Source: Dendrolimus kikuchii (lineage: Eukaryota > Arthropoda > Insecta > Lepidoptera > Lasiocampidae). From it: a stretch of DNA of 64,000 bases. The stretch covers positions 5,475,763 through 5,539,762 of the forward strand of contig CM034397.1 in NCBI GenBank assembly GCA_019925095.2, given 5' to 3'. The stretch's first letter is position 1. Each line of letters opens with the position of its first letter. The notes under the pieces are model-generated. The model was not told where the DNA came from. It searched no databases and worked only from the letters and a program-made list of their open reading frames with translations. Position numbers and translations under genes: made by a program. Shown here one piece after another: positions 1-10,314 of the stretch.

Positions 1-371
1 TATGAATATGATATTGTTATTAATTTTTATACACGAATGTAGCTAATCATTAAAGGTCTTATTACGTAAAAATTACTTGGCCGATTTCCATGCAGTTTTG
101 GCTGATCGATAGCAAATTCTTACACTTAATATCTGCGCTGTTTTTTATTTCACTTCCACTGCGTGTGAACTGCCACACACACACATACACACACACTTTT
201 TACTCTTTTTTATAAATTTGTTTATTATTTATAACCTATTACAGTTTTATACTCTACAGAGGAAGATATATAATAAGATAATAAATAATAAGAAACTAAG
301 TGTATAGATAAGCATTTTATTTCTATTATCTATTGTGTTTACAGTTTGTTCAAAACTCCTTAGTACTAAAA
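1..371. other. Non-coding, no gene seen
   Basis: AT-rich sequence without a convincing reading frame. It holds a short CA-rich tract near 172-197. It probably lies downstream of, or within, the last introns of the minus-strand exon array. Confidence 0.5.
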
Positions 372-609
372 TTTTTTTATTGCAGGAGTTCAGCAGACAG
401 GCAAACGGCCCACTTGATGGAAAGCGGTTACCATCGCCTATGGACATTTGCAACACCAAAGGTGCTACAAATGCGCTGCTGCTCTCTTAAGGGAAACTGG
501 AACTGGTCACTAATGCCGGAACACAACTCGAGGTTGTTATGGCGACATACGCTAGACTAGGGGTAGTAGCCATCCAGTCGGGCAAATGGCCTAACAAAAA
601 AAAAAAATT
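372..609 (+). repeat. Interspersed repeat family A, copy 1
   Basis: A poly-T plus ATTGCAGGAGTTCAGCAGAC start is followed by about 230 bp that recurs, at high identity and in both orientations, near 5.1, 12.1, 23.2, 23.5, 29.1, 36.5 and 62.4 kb. This copy ends in a poly-A stretch near 598-609. Short peptides read through it are not conserved between copies, so it is taken as a dispersed non-coding repeat. Confidence 0.8.
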
Positions 610-799
610 AATAGAGATACTTTTTATACCCACACAAAACGTCACTACGTCCTCGACTTTGTATGGGTGTAAAACGTTGTAACGTCATAATTGTAACGAG
701 CCAAGTAGTACATTAGATAAATAGATAATACTTTATTGCTCACCGAAATAACAAATATCGTACACTATTTACAATATTATTGTTGGAATATATATTCTT

Positions 800-847
800 A
801 ATACAACAACAAGCGTGTACCACGTTGCGACTTTATTAACGAATGAC
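800..847 (-). pseudogene. Truncated FLYWCH exon fragment
   Basis: Read on the minus strand, an AG acceptor leads into the usual lead of the array (H-S-L-I-K-S-Q-R-G-T-R-L-L-L-Y), then a stop. The rest of the domain is missing. The flanking intron (about 848-1010) matches that of the broken exon at 3302-3491, so the two are paralogous dead units. Confidence 0.75.
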
Positions 848-1606
848 CTAAAATTAAAAAAGAATTCTTATATTTTTTTTTGACCTAAGTACCTATAGGT
901 GAAAGTACCCACTTTGCCTCACGTTCCGTAGTGTGGTGCGTAATTTTTAACTTTCGAACAATGTATACAGGCTTCGTAAATGCATTTTTGAGCCGTGTTA
1001 AAAAAGTAATTTTTGTTCTATAAATAGAGAGATGAGTTTCGTTGAGTAATGGCTATTTTATAGAATTAAACTTCATTTTAATTTGAAAAATATTTAATAT
1101 TATGAATATGTTAGAAAAATATTTTTAGAAAGATTCCGATTTACATACACATTCACATAATTCCTAAAGAAGCACTCTGGTATAAACAATAAAACACCAT
1201 TGTATCTCTACGATTCTCTACGAGAAGCTTTTGAGTGTCATTAAAAAGGTCACTCAGTTGTAAGCAAAGCTCGGTGCAGCTCGCTACTCAACAGCATTAG
1301 TCAATTGCGTTTAGGGGGAGTTTCCGCTACACTACATCGAAATGTTTGAAAAATATACCGCCACCGATAAGAACCTGTAGTCTATTTTTGGGTTCAGAAC
1401 TAAGTTAAAAAAAATCCCAATTAACCACAGATTCGCCAATGAGACATAAAAATTATACGACTATTTTATAGTTGTTATAAGTGAAATGGTGTGCCATAAC
1501 GAACCTTTATTGATTTACTTTTGTTTAGATGTTTTGTTCGTCGCTTTTATTCGTTTGCTTTTTTTTTATTATTTGTAATGATAATATCCTTTACTACTAT
1601 CCTACT
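848..1606. other. Intron-like sequence, no gene
   Basis: The first 160 bases are a diverged copy of the sequence at about 3510-3665, an old duplication that includes the broken exons beside them. The remainder is AT-rich and shows nothing recognisable. Confidence 0.5.
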
Positions 1607-1798
1607 TCCTACTAATATTCTAAACGCGAAAGTTTGTATTTATGGATGTATGTTTGCTACTCTTTCACGCAAAAATTACTGAATGGATTTTGATGAAACC
1701 TTAAAATAATATAGCTATAATTTATAAAGATATAGTGTGAATTATCCAAAAATAACGATTTCTATCACCACGCGGGTGAAATCGCGGGGCGCAGCTAG
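1607..1798 (+). mobile_element. Short non-autonomous Helitron-like element
   Basis: It starts TCCTACTAATATTC and ends with a GC-rich hairpin and the terminus GGGGCGCAGCTAG followed by T. A 5' TC, a 3' CTAG-type end preceded by a hairpin, and no target duplication are Helitron features. The sequence resembles a very common lepidopteran repeat, from memory and unchecked. It has no coding capacity. Confidence 0.6.
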
Positions 1799-2101
1799 TT
1801 GTATATATAAACTAATTGCTAAGTAATGTGTAAACACATTAATTTGCATTCCCATGTGGGAAGGTTGTGAAACCAGTATTACGTTGAGCTTGGGTCTTTT
1901 TAGGAGATCATAATTGATTGTTGTTACTATTTTGACTTTACATACCTTGTGCTAAATAGAAAAACGGGACGTGAAACGCAAAATGTTAAAAACATTTGTT
2001 AGTGAAAATATTATGATAAATTAAACCTAAAAAAATGTAATATCACGCCACTATCTTTGCACAATAAACATCAATTATTTACTATATGTCCTTTTATCAA
2101 T

Positions 2102-2316
2102 CTATTTAACATAATATATTGGGGCGTGATTGTGCATTTTACTACGTTTGACAATTATGTCGTCTACGGTATAAATTGCAGCTTTACATCCTTTTGTACG
2201 ATTTGTTGCGCACCGCCATCGTACTCTTACGCCATTACCACCCTTATGCTGATCCAACTTATATCCATCACATATTAATAACCGTCCACCACGTTGTGAC
2301 TTAATAAAAAAATAAC
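2102..2316 (-). CDS. mod(mdg4): FLYWCH alternative 3' exon 1 (intact)
   Basis: This is the left-most intact terminal exon. The acceptor is TTTCAG, followed by two bases of a split codon, 70 sense codons and TAG. The lead reads Y-F-F-I-K-S-Q-R-G-G. The domain has D-G-Y-K-L, R-W-R-C, K-G-C-K-A and H-N-H, so all four predicted zinc ligands (C, C, H, H) are kept. The tail A-P-I-Y-Y-V-K is a few residues longer than in its neighbours. In the mod(mdg4) family such a domain is fused to a common BTB part and gives the isoform its chromatin or protein-partner specificity. The BTB exons are not in this window, so the gene assignment is an inference from domain type, phase and array layout. Confidence 0.85.
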
Positions 2317-2800
2317 CTGAAATAAAAAAAAGACAATAAATGTATACAAAAATACAAAAAACAACTTCTCAGACAAAAGTATAGACGGAGCCTATGTGAA
2401 GAAAAGCGCCAATTGAAGTCGAATACTTCTTAAGAACTTGTTTGTGTAAACTTATATAACATGTCACGTGGTTTGCGTCTGTGTGGTTAACAGTGACGAA
2501 AGACGATTCCAGCTTTATTCGGACTATTTCGATTAATTTAATACGTTTTACTACTGAATTCTCGTAACGCATTGCGGCGTGTTAGGCCTCCTATTCTAAG
2601 GAGCGGCATCCTTTAGTCGGCTTCACTTTGCGAGACAGAGACTCCATCTATTTATTAATGGTCTAAGCATAATTTTTATTTTTGTTGCATAAATCGAGAC
2701 AGTCATGAGGAATACTCGGATTCTTAAATGAAAATTCATTTTAATTTGAAAAGTATGTAATGTCAAGTACCTGATTCTCCATAGAATACATTAGAAACTT

Positions 2801-2897
2801 ACGGTCTTATTCATAGAGTTAGAGTAAGTTTGAACGCTTCTTTAAGAACCATAAGGAAGCATTCAAACTTACTTTAACTGTCTATGAATAAGACCGT
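2801..2897. mobile_element. Foldback MITE (family F), copy 1
   Basis: A 97-bp imperfect palindrome begins ACGGTCTTATTCATAG and ends CTATGAATAAGACCGT. Related palindromes lie at 22343-22435 and 22444-22536, with decayed copies near 5530-5585, 7740-7800 and 20490-20560. It has no coding capacity. Confidence 0.75.
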
Positions 2898-3301
2898 TGG
2901 TCTTTATATTTCTATTTCTGCTGTATCTTGGATAATGTTAATCTTAGTGACCGTTTCAGGCAGATGTAGAGATGGGTTTAATACATCAGTACTGATGTGA
3001 TATTGTTTTTAATTGTTATACACTAATGTAGGTAATCATTAGCGGTCTTAATTATATTGTCTCTCTCTCCTGACATAGTTTTTTTGTTAGGATTTATATT
3101 TCATGCTTTTTATTCTTCTTTATTATTTTTACTTTTGAAGTGAAAGTTCTTTATAATCGTTGTAATTTGAAACTCGATGAAACGAAAAAGCGACACCAAA
3201 AAGAGATAAATACATAAATCTAAAATATGTTTTATTATGACCCTGGTTCTGTGTAGTAAATAATAGACTTAAAATCTTTACATTTATGAACATATCTATC
3301 T

Positions 3302-3491
3302 AAACAATGGGGAGTGGCTGTGTTGACAATCAAATTTGACGATTTTATCGTCTACCGTAAAAATTGCAGATTTACATCTACTGACACGGTTTGTGCAGCG
3401 TCACCGAATCTACATGCCATAAATCACGTCCTTACCAAAACACCATACAATAACAAGCTTGTACCACGCTGCGACGTTATAAACGCATGAC
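3302..3491 (-). pseudogene. Broken FLYWCH exon
   Basis: The acceptor TTTTAG and the lead H-A-F-I-T-S-Q-R-G are preserved. The frame is then lost within the G-Y-K-F segment. In the restored register the domain tryptophan codon is TGA and another stop sits just before it. Downstream T-V-D-D-K-I-V-K and H-S-H remain recognisable. It shares its L-L-L-Y stretch and intron flank with the fragment at 800-847. Confidence 0.85.
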
Positions 3492-3648
3492 CTAAAATAA
3501 GAAAAGAATTTTTATAATTTTTTTCTCCTAAGTATCTATTTTACTGCATAGCGTGCGATAAAACAGGTGCTTAGGAGAATATCTTTTTTACCACGCGTTC
3601 CGTATGGCGCGTAATTTTTAACTTTAGAACAATGTATATAAGCTTCGT

Positions 3649-3885
3649 AAATTCATTTTTTGAGCAAATGTAAGCAAATTAATTAAGCTTCATTTTAGGA
3701 AAAAATATGTAATCATTTCCTGTGTTTTTCCTGTCTTTTCACAGAAAATATTAATGATTTACTTATTTGTAAATTCATTTTTTGAGCAAATGTGAGCAAA
3801 TGAATTAAGTCTCATTTTATGAAAAAAAATGTGATATCACGCGTATGTCTTTTCACAGAAAATATTAATAATTTACTTACTTTAT
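3649..3885. repeat. Local tandem duplication (about 120 bp x 2)
   Basis: The stretch beginning GTAAATTCATTTTTTGAGCA and ending in ACAGAAAATATTAATGATTT occurs twice in direct succession, with scattered differences. It lies between the broken exon at 3.3 kb and the intact exon at 3.9 kb. It is non-coding. Confidence 0.75.
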
Positions 3886-3913
3886 TTCCTTTAACTTATG
3901 TTACTTTATTTAT

Positions 3914-4116
3914 TTAATACAATGGGGCGTGGTTGTGCTCATTGCAATATTTGACGATTTCATCGCCTACGGTATAAACTGCAGCATTACATCCTCTCCT
4001 ACGATCTGTTGCGCAGTGCCAACGAGTTTTGATGCCACGAATAACGTTCTTAGTGAACCTGTATCCACCATACATTAATATGTGTGCACCACGTTCAGAC
4101 GTAGTAAAGAAATGAG
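3914..4116 (-). CDS. mod(mdg4): FLYWCH alternative 3' exon 2 (intact)
   Basis: The acceptor is TTTCAG. There are 66 residues after the split codon and the stop is TAA. The domain is complete: G-G-Y-R-F at residues 16-20, R-W-H-C at 31-34, R-G-C-N-A at 40-44 and H-N-H at 60-62. The split codon would be alanine (GCT) if the common exon ends in G, where most of the array gives glycine. The lead T-T-S-E-R-G-A is unusual in having E for Q. The loop K-N-V-I-R-G-I and the C-A-T-D/H pattern tie it to the exon at 28.3 kb rather than to its near neighbours. Confidence 0.87.
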
Positions 4117-5072
4117 CTGAAATATTAACAACATAATAAATTCGTACAAAACACCAAAAAAACTGACATAAACGTCAGTCATGTCAATTGTATTCATTGT
4201 GCTATAGTATAGTACCCGTGCTATATCTGGGATATTGCTAGTATTAATAATTGTGTCACGTAGATTTAACCAAGGGTTTGATAAGTTATTTGAGATGCGA
4301 CATTGTTATTGACATTAAACATTGTCAGATCATTAATATTTTTATTAACCCTATAAGTAAGTCGCATTTGGTCACAGTCATTAACACTAATATTATCACA
4401 GGTGTAGCAGGGACATAACATAAAGCGTTGAAAAATACCACCTAAACGCATACGTTATTTGTCAATATTTAACATCATTTACAACGTCGCATTTCAAATA
4501 ACGCATTAAACCTATCGCCGTATCTGCCTGAAACGGCCTACATCTGTAACATTATCGCAGATGAAGCTGCACCATAATTCGAATGACTAATGGCCGGTAT
4601 CTTTTTCAAAATATATAACAGTTACAATATCTTGACATATTCAATTTAATTTAAATAAATAATATTACGCCCTTGTCTTTATGTAGAAAGATAACTTTTG
4701 TAACCATCTTACCCTGTTCATAGGAAACACTAATGGAAGTTTGAAATCTTTATTAGTTAAAATTTATTTTAAATCTAGTTATATAAATCTCGATTCAAAA
4801 CATTATGCATAATCTTTTCATGAAACTCCGATGTTGAATGTTGCCATCTCATTTAAATTTAATAACCGGATATTAATATTTATGTTTATTTATTTGACTA
4901 CCTATAAAGCAGGATATCCTGTGGGGTTCTTTCCTGCACATTACATATAACTAATGCAAGTGTTGGTGTTGTGTGTAGGGCTCATCAAGTGCGGGGGATA
5001 CGACTTATAAAATTTCTTAATTGCAAACCCCCCCCCCCCCCCCCTACCTTTTAGGTCCAGTTCCTTTTATCC
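4117..5072. other. Intron-like sequence with poly-C tract
   Basis: No gene or recognisable element was seen, except a run of about 17 C at 5028-5044 next to the repeat that follows. Short open stretches show no domain and are not conserved with other units. Confidence 0.45.
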
Positions 5073-5379
5073 GTGCAGGAACGGAAAAAAAATACACTTT
5101 CCTGCGGCCGGGCGGCCTGTCGTAAAAGGCGACAAAAGAACCCACAGCCAGGTGGTAGGCTATTTGCCCGACTGGATGGCTACGATCCCTGGTCTAGAGT
5201 ATGCCGCTATAACAACCTTGAGTTGTGTTACGGCGTGAGTGACCAGGTTCCAGTCTCCCTTAGAGAGCAGCAGCACATTTGTAGCACCTTTGGTGTTGCA
5301 AATGTCTATAGGCGATGGTAACCGCTTTCCATCAAGTGGGCCGTCTGCTTGTCTGCTGAACTCCTGCAATAAAAAAAAA
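5073..5379 (-). repeat. Interspersed repeat family A, copy 2
   Basis: This is a long copy in reverse orientation. It includes a GC-rich distal part (GCGGCCGGGCGGCCTGTCGT) lacking in the shorter copies and ends in the T-rich/GCAGGAGTTC start of the family read backwards (poly-A here). Its overlapping short frames are on both strands and are not genes. Confidence 0.8.
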
Positions 5380-5886
5380 TCTTACCGAATGTTCATTTGT
5401 CTAACTATCGGTAAAAATTTGACATAGACTTCATACATGTAATGTATTTCAAAATTCAAACCGATGGTAGAACAATCGAATGATTGATAAGATATAGCAA
5501 TCGGCCGTTAATGGTTTTATTTATACTTTAAGCTTACGAACGATCTTATAACTCTAACTTAATTCGAATAAGATCGTATAACACAATTACATCTAATTAA
5601 CAAAAACGACAATAATAATCACAAAGTTTTGATACAGCAGCATTAACTAGTTATATGTATTACGACCACCGCCACAGTTAATTTTTTCCTTATTTCACTA
5701 CATGCATAACTTTGTAGTGCTATACAATTTTTTGTAAAATGTAACCACGTAGATGCAATAATTTCTAATAAAAATAACCGAACATAACACAAGCGGAAAC
5801 AACGCTTTCATAACAATTCCGCTTTTGCCAAAAGAGCTAAGGAACTATAAAACATTAAAAAAATTACTGCTGCATACCAGGAAGCC

Positions 5887-6153
5887 ATGAAATGTCGCAA
5901 ATATGTGTCCATTGGTAGTGGGTACCTATCTGTGGCTTTCGCGGTCGAGACCCTGGGGCCGTCGGGGCCTGGAGCTCATCACCTCTATCGAGACCTCTCA
6001 ACGCATCTAATTGAGGTCTCATGTAACCAAATGGCTGGCTTGCACCTAGGTCAACGAATTAGCGTTGCCACCCAACGCGGAAATGCATCTAGCATTTTGG
6101 GAGCGATTTGGAGTCAATATTTTATTTATAGATATATTTATAGTATAGTTTAG
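5887..6153 (+). pseudogene. C-terminal fragment of a retroelement polyprotein
   Basis: An open stretch of 88 codons contains V-E-T-L-G-P, a R-D-L-S segment and Q-R-I-S-V-A-T-Q-R-G-N-A-S-S-I-L-G. From memory this matches the C-terminus of a reverse transcriptase type common in invertebrate genomes. No upstream RT motifs are present, so it is a 5'-truncated relic. Identification is by pattern only. Confidence 0.4.
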
Positions 6154-6471
6154 TTTATTTATTTTAAAAATTTGAAATGTATTGTATATACTACAAATCA
6201 CCCTTGTAGAGTATGAATTACTTTTAATAAAAAAATGTGTTTGTAGTAACGACATTAATTGTTATGTGAAATAATTTGCGAGCTGCCATAACAACTTTCT
6301 CATTTCGCGTCAAAGATTTACAATTCAGCTTAAAAATCTGCAAGGCGAAGAAAATGAGAAAGAAAGAAAGCCTTCTGGGCACCTCACCCTTAGAAGACGG
6401 TGACTTGGGCCAGTATTTTAATTATAGTCTTGAGAAACTATAGGTAGAATACAATATAATTAAGTTGTCTT

Positions 6472-6875
6472 TGTTGGGGGCTAAGAAGACGAGATTAATA
6501 AATACGAGAGGTTTTTGTAACTATAAGATATATTTCCAAGTGTAACGTCATTGGTCGCACAAACAGCTTAAAAAATAGCCACGCATTCTAAAATATTAAA
6601 TTAAAATTACAATTAACAATTTAAAAGTACAATGAAGAAATTAATAAATAATCGAATACAATAAAAGAAAACTTAACTTATTTGTATTGTATTGTACCCA
6701 TAGTACCTCAAGACTAGAAATAGAATACGGTAAGGTACCCAGAAGGCTACCTACGTTTCCTCGCTTGATCGCCATACTGATCCGTTGCCCGAGGTAAGCA
6801 CCAGCCTTCTGATCGCCTGAAGAGTCAATAAGTCAATTCAAATTTAATACAAACAAAAAGTTTGTATGCCCATCA
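6472..6875 (-). mobile_element. Solo LTR of the copia family, interrupted
   Basis: Read on the minus strand it begins TGATGGGCATACAAACTTTT near 6875 and ends CTTCTTAGCCCCCAACA at 6472. These are the two ends of the LTR at 20166-20329. The two LTR parts are separated by about 245 bp (6612-6856). Part of that insert is an inverted copy of the sequence just outside the LTR near 6375-6460 (shared CCTTCTGGG and AGTCTTGAG blocks). No internal copia coding sequence is present. Confidence 0.65.
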
Positions 6876-7825
6876 GTTTTCTTTTATTGTATTACTTCAT
6901 ATTCTCTTTGTATATAATCCCCATCTACAGTACATTTTTTTAAGCGACTTCGTCTGCGCTTATCTTAGAAAACTTTGCAATGTGAAGAACCATTAGCGAC
7001 ATCTGTTCTCACGCTGCTGCCGATAAATAAGCGTTAAACAAGGATCCTAGTTGTTTTAAATTAGCAAAGAGTTTTAAAGTATAATGCAAATATAACAATT
7101 ACTAATAATATTTTTTGACAATCGAGCCTATAAATATAAATCTTAAATACGTTATAAAGGGCCGAGTTTGCAATCATAAGATAACAGTTATCAATCGAAA
7201 TTTCTTTATAAAAATCTTATTACAGTATATTCTAAAATTATTTTAAAAATTAAATTATACTATAAAAAAAACTAAAATTAAATACATAGAGAACTATATA
7301 GAATACATACAGAACTAAATAAATTTAAAAAAGGGCATAATTACAGATAAAATATTGGTCCCAAACCACTGTTACATAACGGGAACATTGCCAAAAGGCT
7401 GGCGGCGTTACCACTTTGAACAGCGATGCTTAAATTTGAGTAAAATAGACGCCAACCTTTTGGTCGCGTGAGAGGTCTTCTAAACGTTCAGCGACCTCTC
7501 GATAAAGTTTTAGAGCAATAGCAATGAACAAAATAAATTATAAACCTGACTAACTTCAAAAATAAAACAATTCAACTGTTTTATTCATACAACTGTTCTT
7601 TAATTTTCCCATGTTGATTTATTCTATAGAATAACTTTTATCTGGTAATTGAAAAATCGGGCCTTAATCAAATATACCTATCGCAAAGTTTTTGAATGTT
7701 CTAAGGTTAATACGCATTTATGAATAAACACCATTTGACAATTTAATTTAAAGAAGCCTAGAAACCTCGTCTAACTTAATTTAATTAAGACCGTCTTTAG
7801 ATTTATGTATATTTGTCATATATAT
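6876..7825. other. Intron-like sequence with a decayed MITE
   Basis: It holds a weak family-F palindrome remnant near 7740-7800 (AAAGAAGCCTAGAAAC, ending in a decayed AAGACCGTC). No gene or RNA was recognised in the rest. Confidence 0.45.
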
Positions 7826-8028
7826 CTAATACAATGGGGCGTGATTATGCTCATTGCAATATCTCACAATTTCATCGTCTACCGTATAAACTGCAGCTTT
7901 ACAACCTTTTCTAAGATTTGTTCCACATTGCCATCGAATTTTTACGCCAATCGCTTTATGCTTAGCGAACTTATATCCACCAGACATTAATAACCGTCCA
8001 CCTCGTTGTGACGTAACAAAGGAATGAC
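7826..8028 (-). CDS. mod(mdg4): FLYWCH alternative 3' exon 3 (intact)
   Basis: The acceptor is ATTCAAG. There are 66 residues and the stop is TAG. The lead is H-S-F-V-T-S-Q-R-G-G, followed by G-G-Y-K-F, R-W-Q-C, K-G-C-K-A and H-N-H-A-P-L-Y. This is one of the tandem-burst exons, and it is close in sequence to those at 8.9, 10.0 and 11.5 kb. The loop before the tryptophan (A-K-H-K-A-I-G-V-K-I) and the turn T-N-L-R-K are where it differs, so paralogues vary mainly at exposed loops. About 250 bp of repeated intron follow on the right. Confidence 0.87.
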
Positions 8029-8074
8029 CTTGAATGAAAAAAGATAATAAGTATATATTTATCTCTCTTTTATG

Positions 8075-8310
8075 TTATGCCCAATTGATTCCTCGGCAAC
8101 AAATAGGAAAGTGGCGTGGGAAATGAGGAACACAAGGAGGTAGACCCAACATGTGTCGAAAATGGCACAATCGCGCTAGCCCCTTTCCTGTTTGCTGCAA
8201 TGAAACTGGGCATAATGTAAATAAGGCATAAGAGAATAAATCGATAGGTGAGGAATGGCCACTAGCATAGTGTGAAATATTTGTCAGTGTCATTATTATA
8301 ACAAATAAAA
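8075..8310. repeat. Repeated intron block of the tandem unit
   Basis: It contains the motifs shared by the left-hand introns: AATTATGCCC-like start, CGAATATGTGAACCCAACAT-like block, TGTTTGCTGCC, AAGTGGGC, AATAAGGCATAA and GTCAGTGTCAATATTACG followed by AAACTTCATTTT. The same order recurs near 9170-9400, 10570-10820, 11190-11490, 11760-12350, 12670-13030, 15590-15710, 20860-21185 and 21840-22300. It shows that exon and intron were duplicated together. Short open frames shared between copies are a by-product of this homology. Confidence 0.8.
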
Positions 8311-8371
8311 CTTCATTTTTATTAAAAAAGAAAATGTAATATAATATTTTCTTAACTTTTCGCGACTAGTA

Positions 8372-8838
8372 TACATAATAAAACTACGTTTTAACGGTTT
8401 TAAGCGTTGAACATGAACCGAAATAAACGACATGACCCAAAACGTGCACCGCAACACAAACCAACATGATTAATAATTAATTTTTAATTTTCCTCCCACC
8501 CATTTTAATATGATATAAAAAGATTAGAGATAGGCATGTTTGCTGAATAGTTTCTTGCGCCGCTTCTTCTCTTCAAGCCATAACATGTTGCGAAGCGGTG
8601 ATAAATTAGATTAGGCTCCCATAGAGTAAATAATAACCATAAACAAAATTAAAACTAAATAATTAAAATGAACAAGTTGGCGGTAGGCTAAATAAAACTT
8701 TAACAATACTCATTGACACTTGAAATCTTTGTCTTCCGTGATCACGGCTACTGAAAAGTAGCCGAAATGTTAGAATAATAAAAATCGAATAAATTACCGC
8801 GCTCAAAACCGTTAAAACGCGGTTTTATTATAAAATAT
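8372..8838. mobile_element. TIR element with 30-bp inverted ends
   Basis: The left end ATAATAAAACTACGTTTTAA continues into CGGTTTTAAGCG. The right end reads inversely as ATAATAAAACCGCGTTTTAA then CGGTTTTGAGCG. It is about 465 bp and has no coding capacity. The internal GGCTACTGAAAAGTAGCC is a small palindrome. It is inserted in an intron of the tandem array. Confidence 0.7.
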
Positions 8839-8909
8839 GTAATAACATGCTATTTTCACACAATAAGGACTAAAGATTTACTATACATTTTTACATTTAT
8901 AAAAGCTAT

Positions 8910-9112
8910 CTAATAGACTGGGGCATGGTTGTGCTCATTACAATATCTGATGATTTCATCATCTATGGTATAAACTGCAGCCTTACAACCTTTTCTGACA
9001 TTTGTTCCGCATTGCCATCTAATTTTAAAACCCATAGTTCTATGTCTAGCGAATTTATATCCACCAAACAATAATAAGCGTCCACCACGTCGAGTTGTAA
9101 TAAAGAAATGAC
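8910..9112 (-). CDS. mod(mdg4): FLYWCH alternative 3' exon 4 (intact)
   Basis: The acceptor is ATTCAAG. There are 66 residues and the stop is TAG. The lead H-F-F-I-T-T-R-R-G-G has T-R in place of the usual S-Q. The domain shows G-G-Y-K-F, R-W-Q-C, K-G-C-K-A and H-N-H-A-P-V-Y, with all four zinc ligands. The adjoining intron carries the repeated block (9170-9400) and then a SINE, so the spacing to the next exon is stretched. Confidence 0.87.
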
Positions 9113-9429
9113 CTTGAATAGAAAAATATAATAAATATACGCTTAACCTTCGTTTAAATTTAAATTATGCCCAAGTTTTCGGTAATTAGCAAGAGTGGCG
9201 AGACAAACGGAGAACCCAAATATGTGTACTCAATACATGTTGAACATAGCAAATTCGCGTTGGCCATGTTCCTGCTTGCTGCCGTGAAAGTGGGAATAAT
9301 GTAAATGAGGCATAACACACAAAATCGATAGGAAAGTAAAGGTCGCTAGCATAATGTAAAATATTTGTCAGTGCCAATATAACGACAAATAGAACTTCAT
9401 TTTTATTTAATAATCATTAATCGGGAGAC

Positions 9430-9645
9430 AAAATATTGTACATCCCCAAATTAAGCAAGTTACGCATGTGTTATGGGTAATATACAACAGACTACTCTGG
9501 GGCCGACCCCAGACACCCAGTATATAACGGAGAAAATTCGTTTCGGAAATTTACTATATCAGGAATCGAACCCGGAGCCTCTACGTTGCAGCGAGGTAAG
9601 CCGGCAAAGACAGCCCGCTCTACCACAGAGGTCGTCAAATAATAT
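9430..9645 (-). mobile_element. tRNA-derived SINE, family S1
   Basis: On the minus strand it begins with a tRNA-like head: an A-box-like TGGTAGAGCGGG near 9630 and a B box GGGTTCGATTCC near 9570. A tail follows with GGGGTCGGCCCCAGAG and CATAACACATGCGTAAC. It cannot fold as a complete tRNA. A second, headless copy lies at 57828-57960, which confirms a dispersed element. Confidence 0.72.
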
Positions 9646-10015
9646 CTATATAAATCAATTGCTGTTCGTTACGGCTGGACTGATTTGGCTAATTTTGTTT
9701 TTGAATTATTTGTGGAAGTCCAAGAAACGTTTAAAAGGTTAGTAAATATGAAAAAATGCTTGGAATTTAGAAATATCAACAATTTTGCTTTCCCTTAGAA
9801 ACTATTTCTACCTGTCAAATATTTGATGTTAGTCCCGTCGTTTAGAAATCAATTAAATTTAAAAGTCGTTCAGAAATAAAATTTTGAGGCGGTACGAAGT
9901 TTGCCGGGTCAGTTAGTTTGAAAGGAAATCAAGATTTGACTTTGCAAAGTAAACACCGAAGATTTATTAGTAGTAGTTCTTACATTCAATAAAGTTTGTC
10001 ATATCTGTCTATAAT
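9646..10015. other. Repeat-derived intron sequence
   Basis: No gene was seen. The part near 9885-9935 (GAGGCGGTACGAAGTTTGCC then GGGTCAGTTAGT) looks like the end of a dispersed lepidopteran element, but no second copy in this window confirms it. Confidence 0.4.
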
Positions 10016-10218
10016 TTAATACAATGGGGCGTGGTTGTGCTCATTACAATATTTGACGATTTCATCATCTACGGTATAAACTGCAGCTTTACATCCTTTT
10101 CTACGACTTTTTCCGCACAGCCATCGAATTTTTAAACCACTAGCCTTATGCTTAGCGAACTTATATCCACCCAAGATTAGTAAGCGTCCACCACGATGTG
10201 ACGTAATAAAAGAATGAC
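10016..10218 (-). CDS. mod(mdg4): FLYWCH alternative 3' exon 5 (intact)
   Basis: The acceptor is ATTTAAG. There are 66 residues and the stop is TAA. Lead H-S-F-I-T-S-H-R-G-G; G-G-Y-K-F at 16-20; R-W-L-C at 31-34; K-G-C-K-A at 40-44; H-N-H at 60-62. It is close to a consensus member of the left-hand burst. The start was fixed by the AG that keeps the same two-base split codon as every other exon. It is one of the exons using the weaker AAG type of 3' splice site. Confidence 0.87.
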
Positions 10219-10314
10219 CTTAAATAGAAAAAAATATATATTTAAATTATGCCCGTATCCTCGTTAACAAGCAGAAAAGAAATGAGGAACGCAAGTATGT
10301 GAACCCAACATAAT

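Noticed and set aside
5028..5044. Poly-C run as a structural element
   Set aside because: Homopolymer run next to a repeat; likely slippage or assembly noise.
8075..9377. Two similar minus-strand frames (8075-8293 and 9186-9377) that look like a small gene family
   Set aside because: They fall in the repeated intron block and resemble each other only because the introns are duplicates; the frame is not kept in other units.
9560..9645. Possible tRNA gene on the minus strand
   Set aside because: Same reasoning: boxes followed by a dispersed non-tRNA body, repeated at 57.8 kb.
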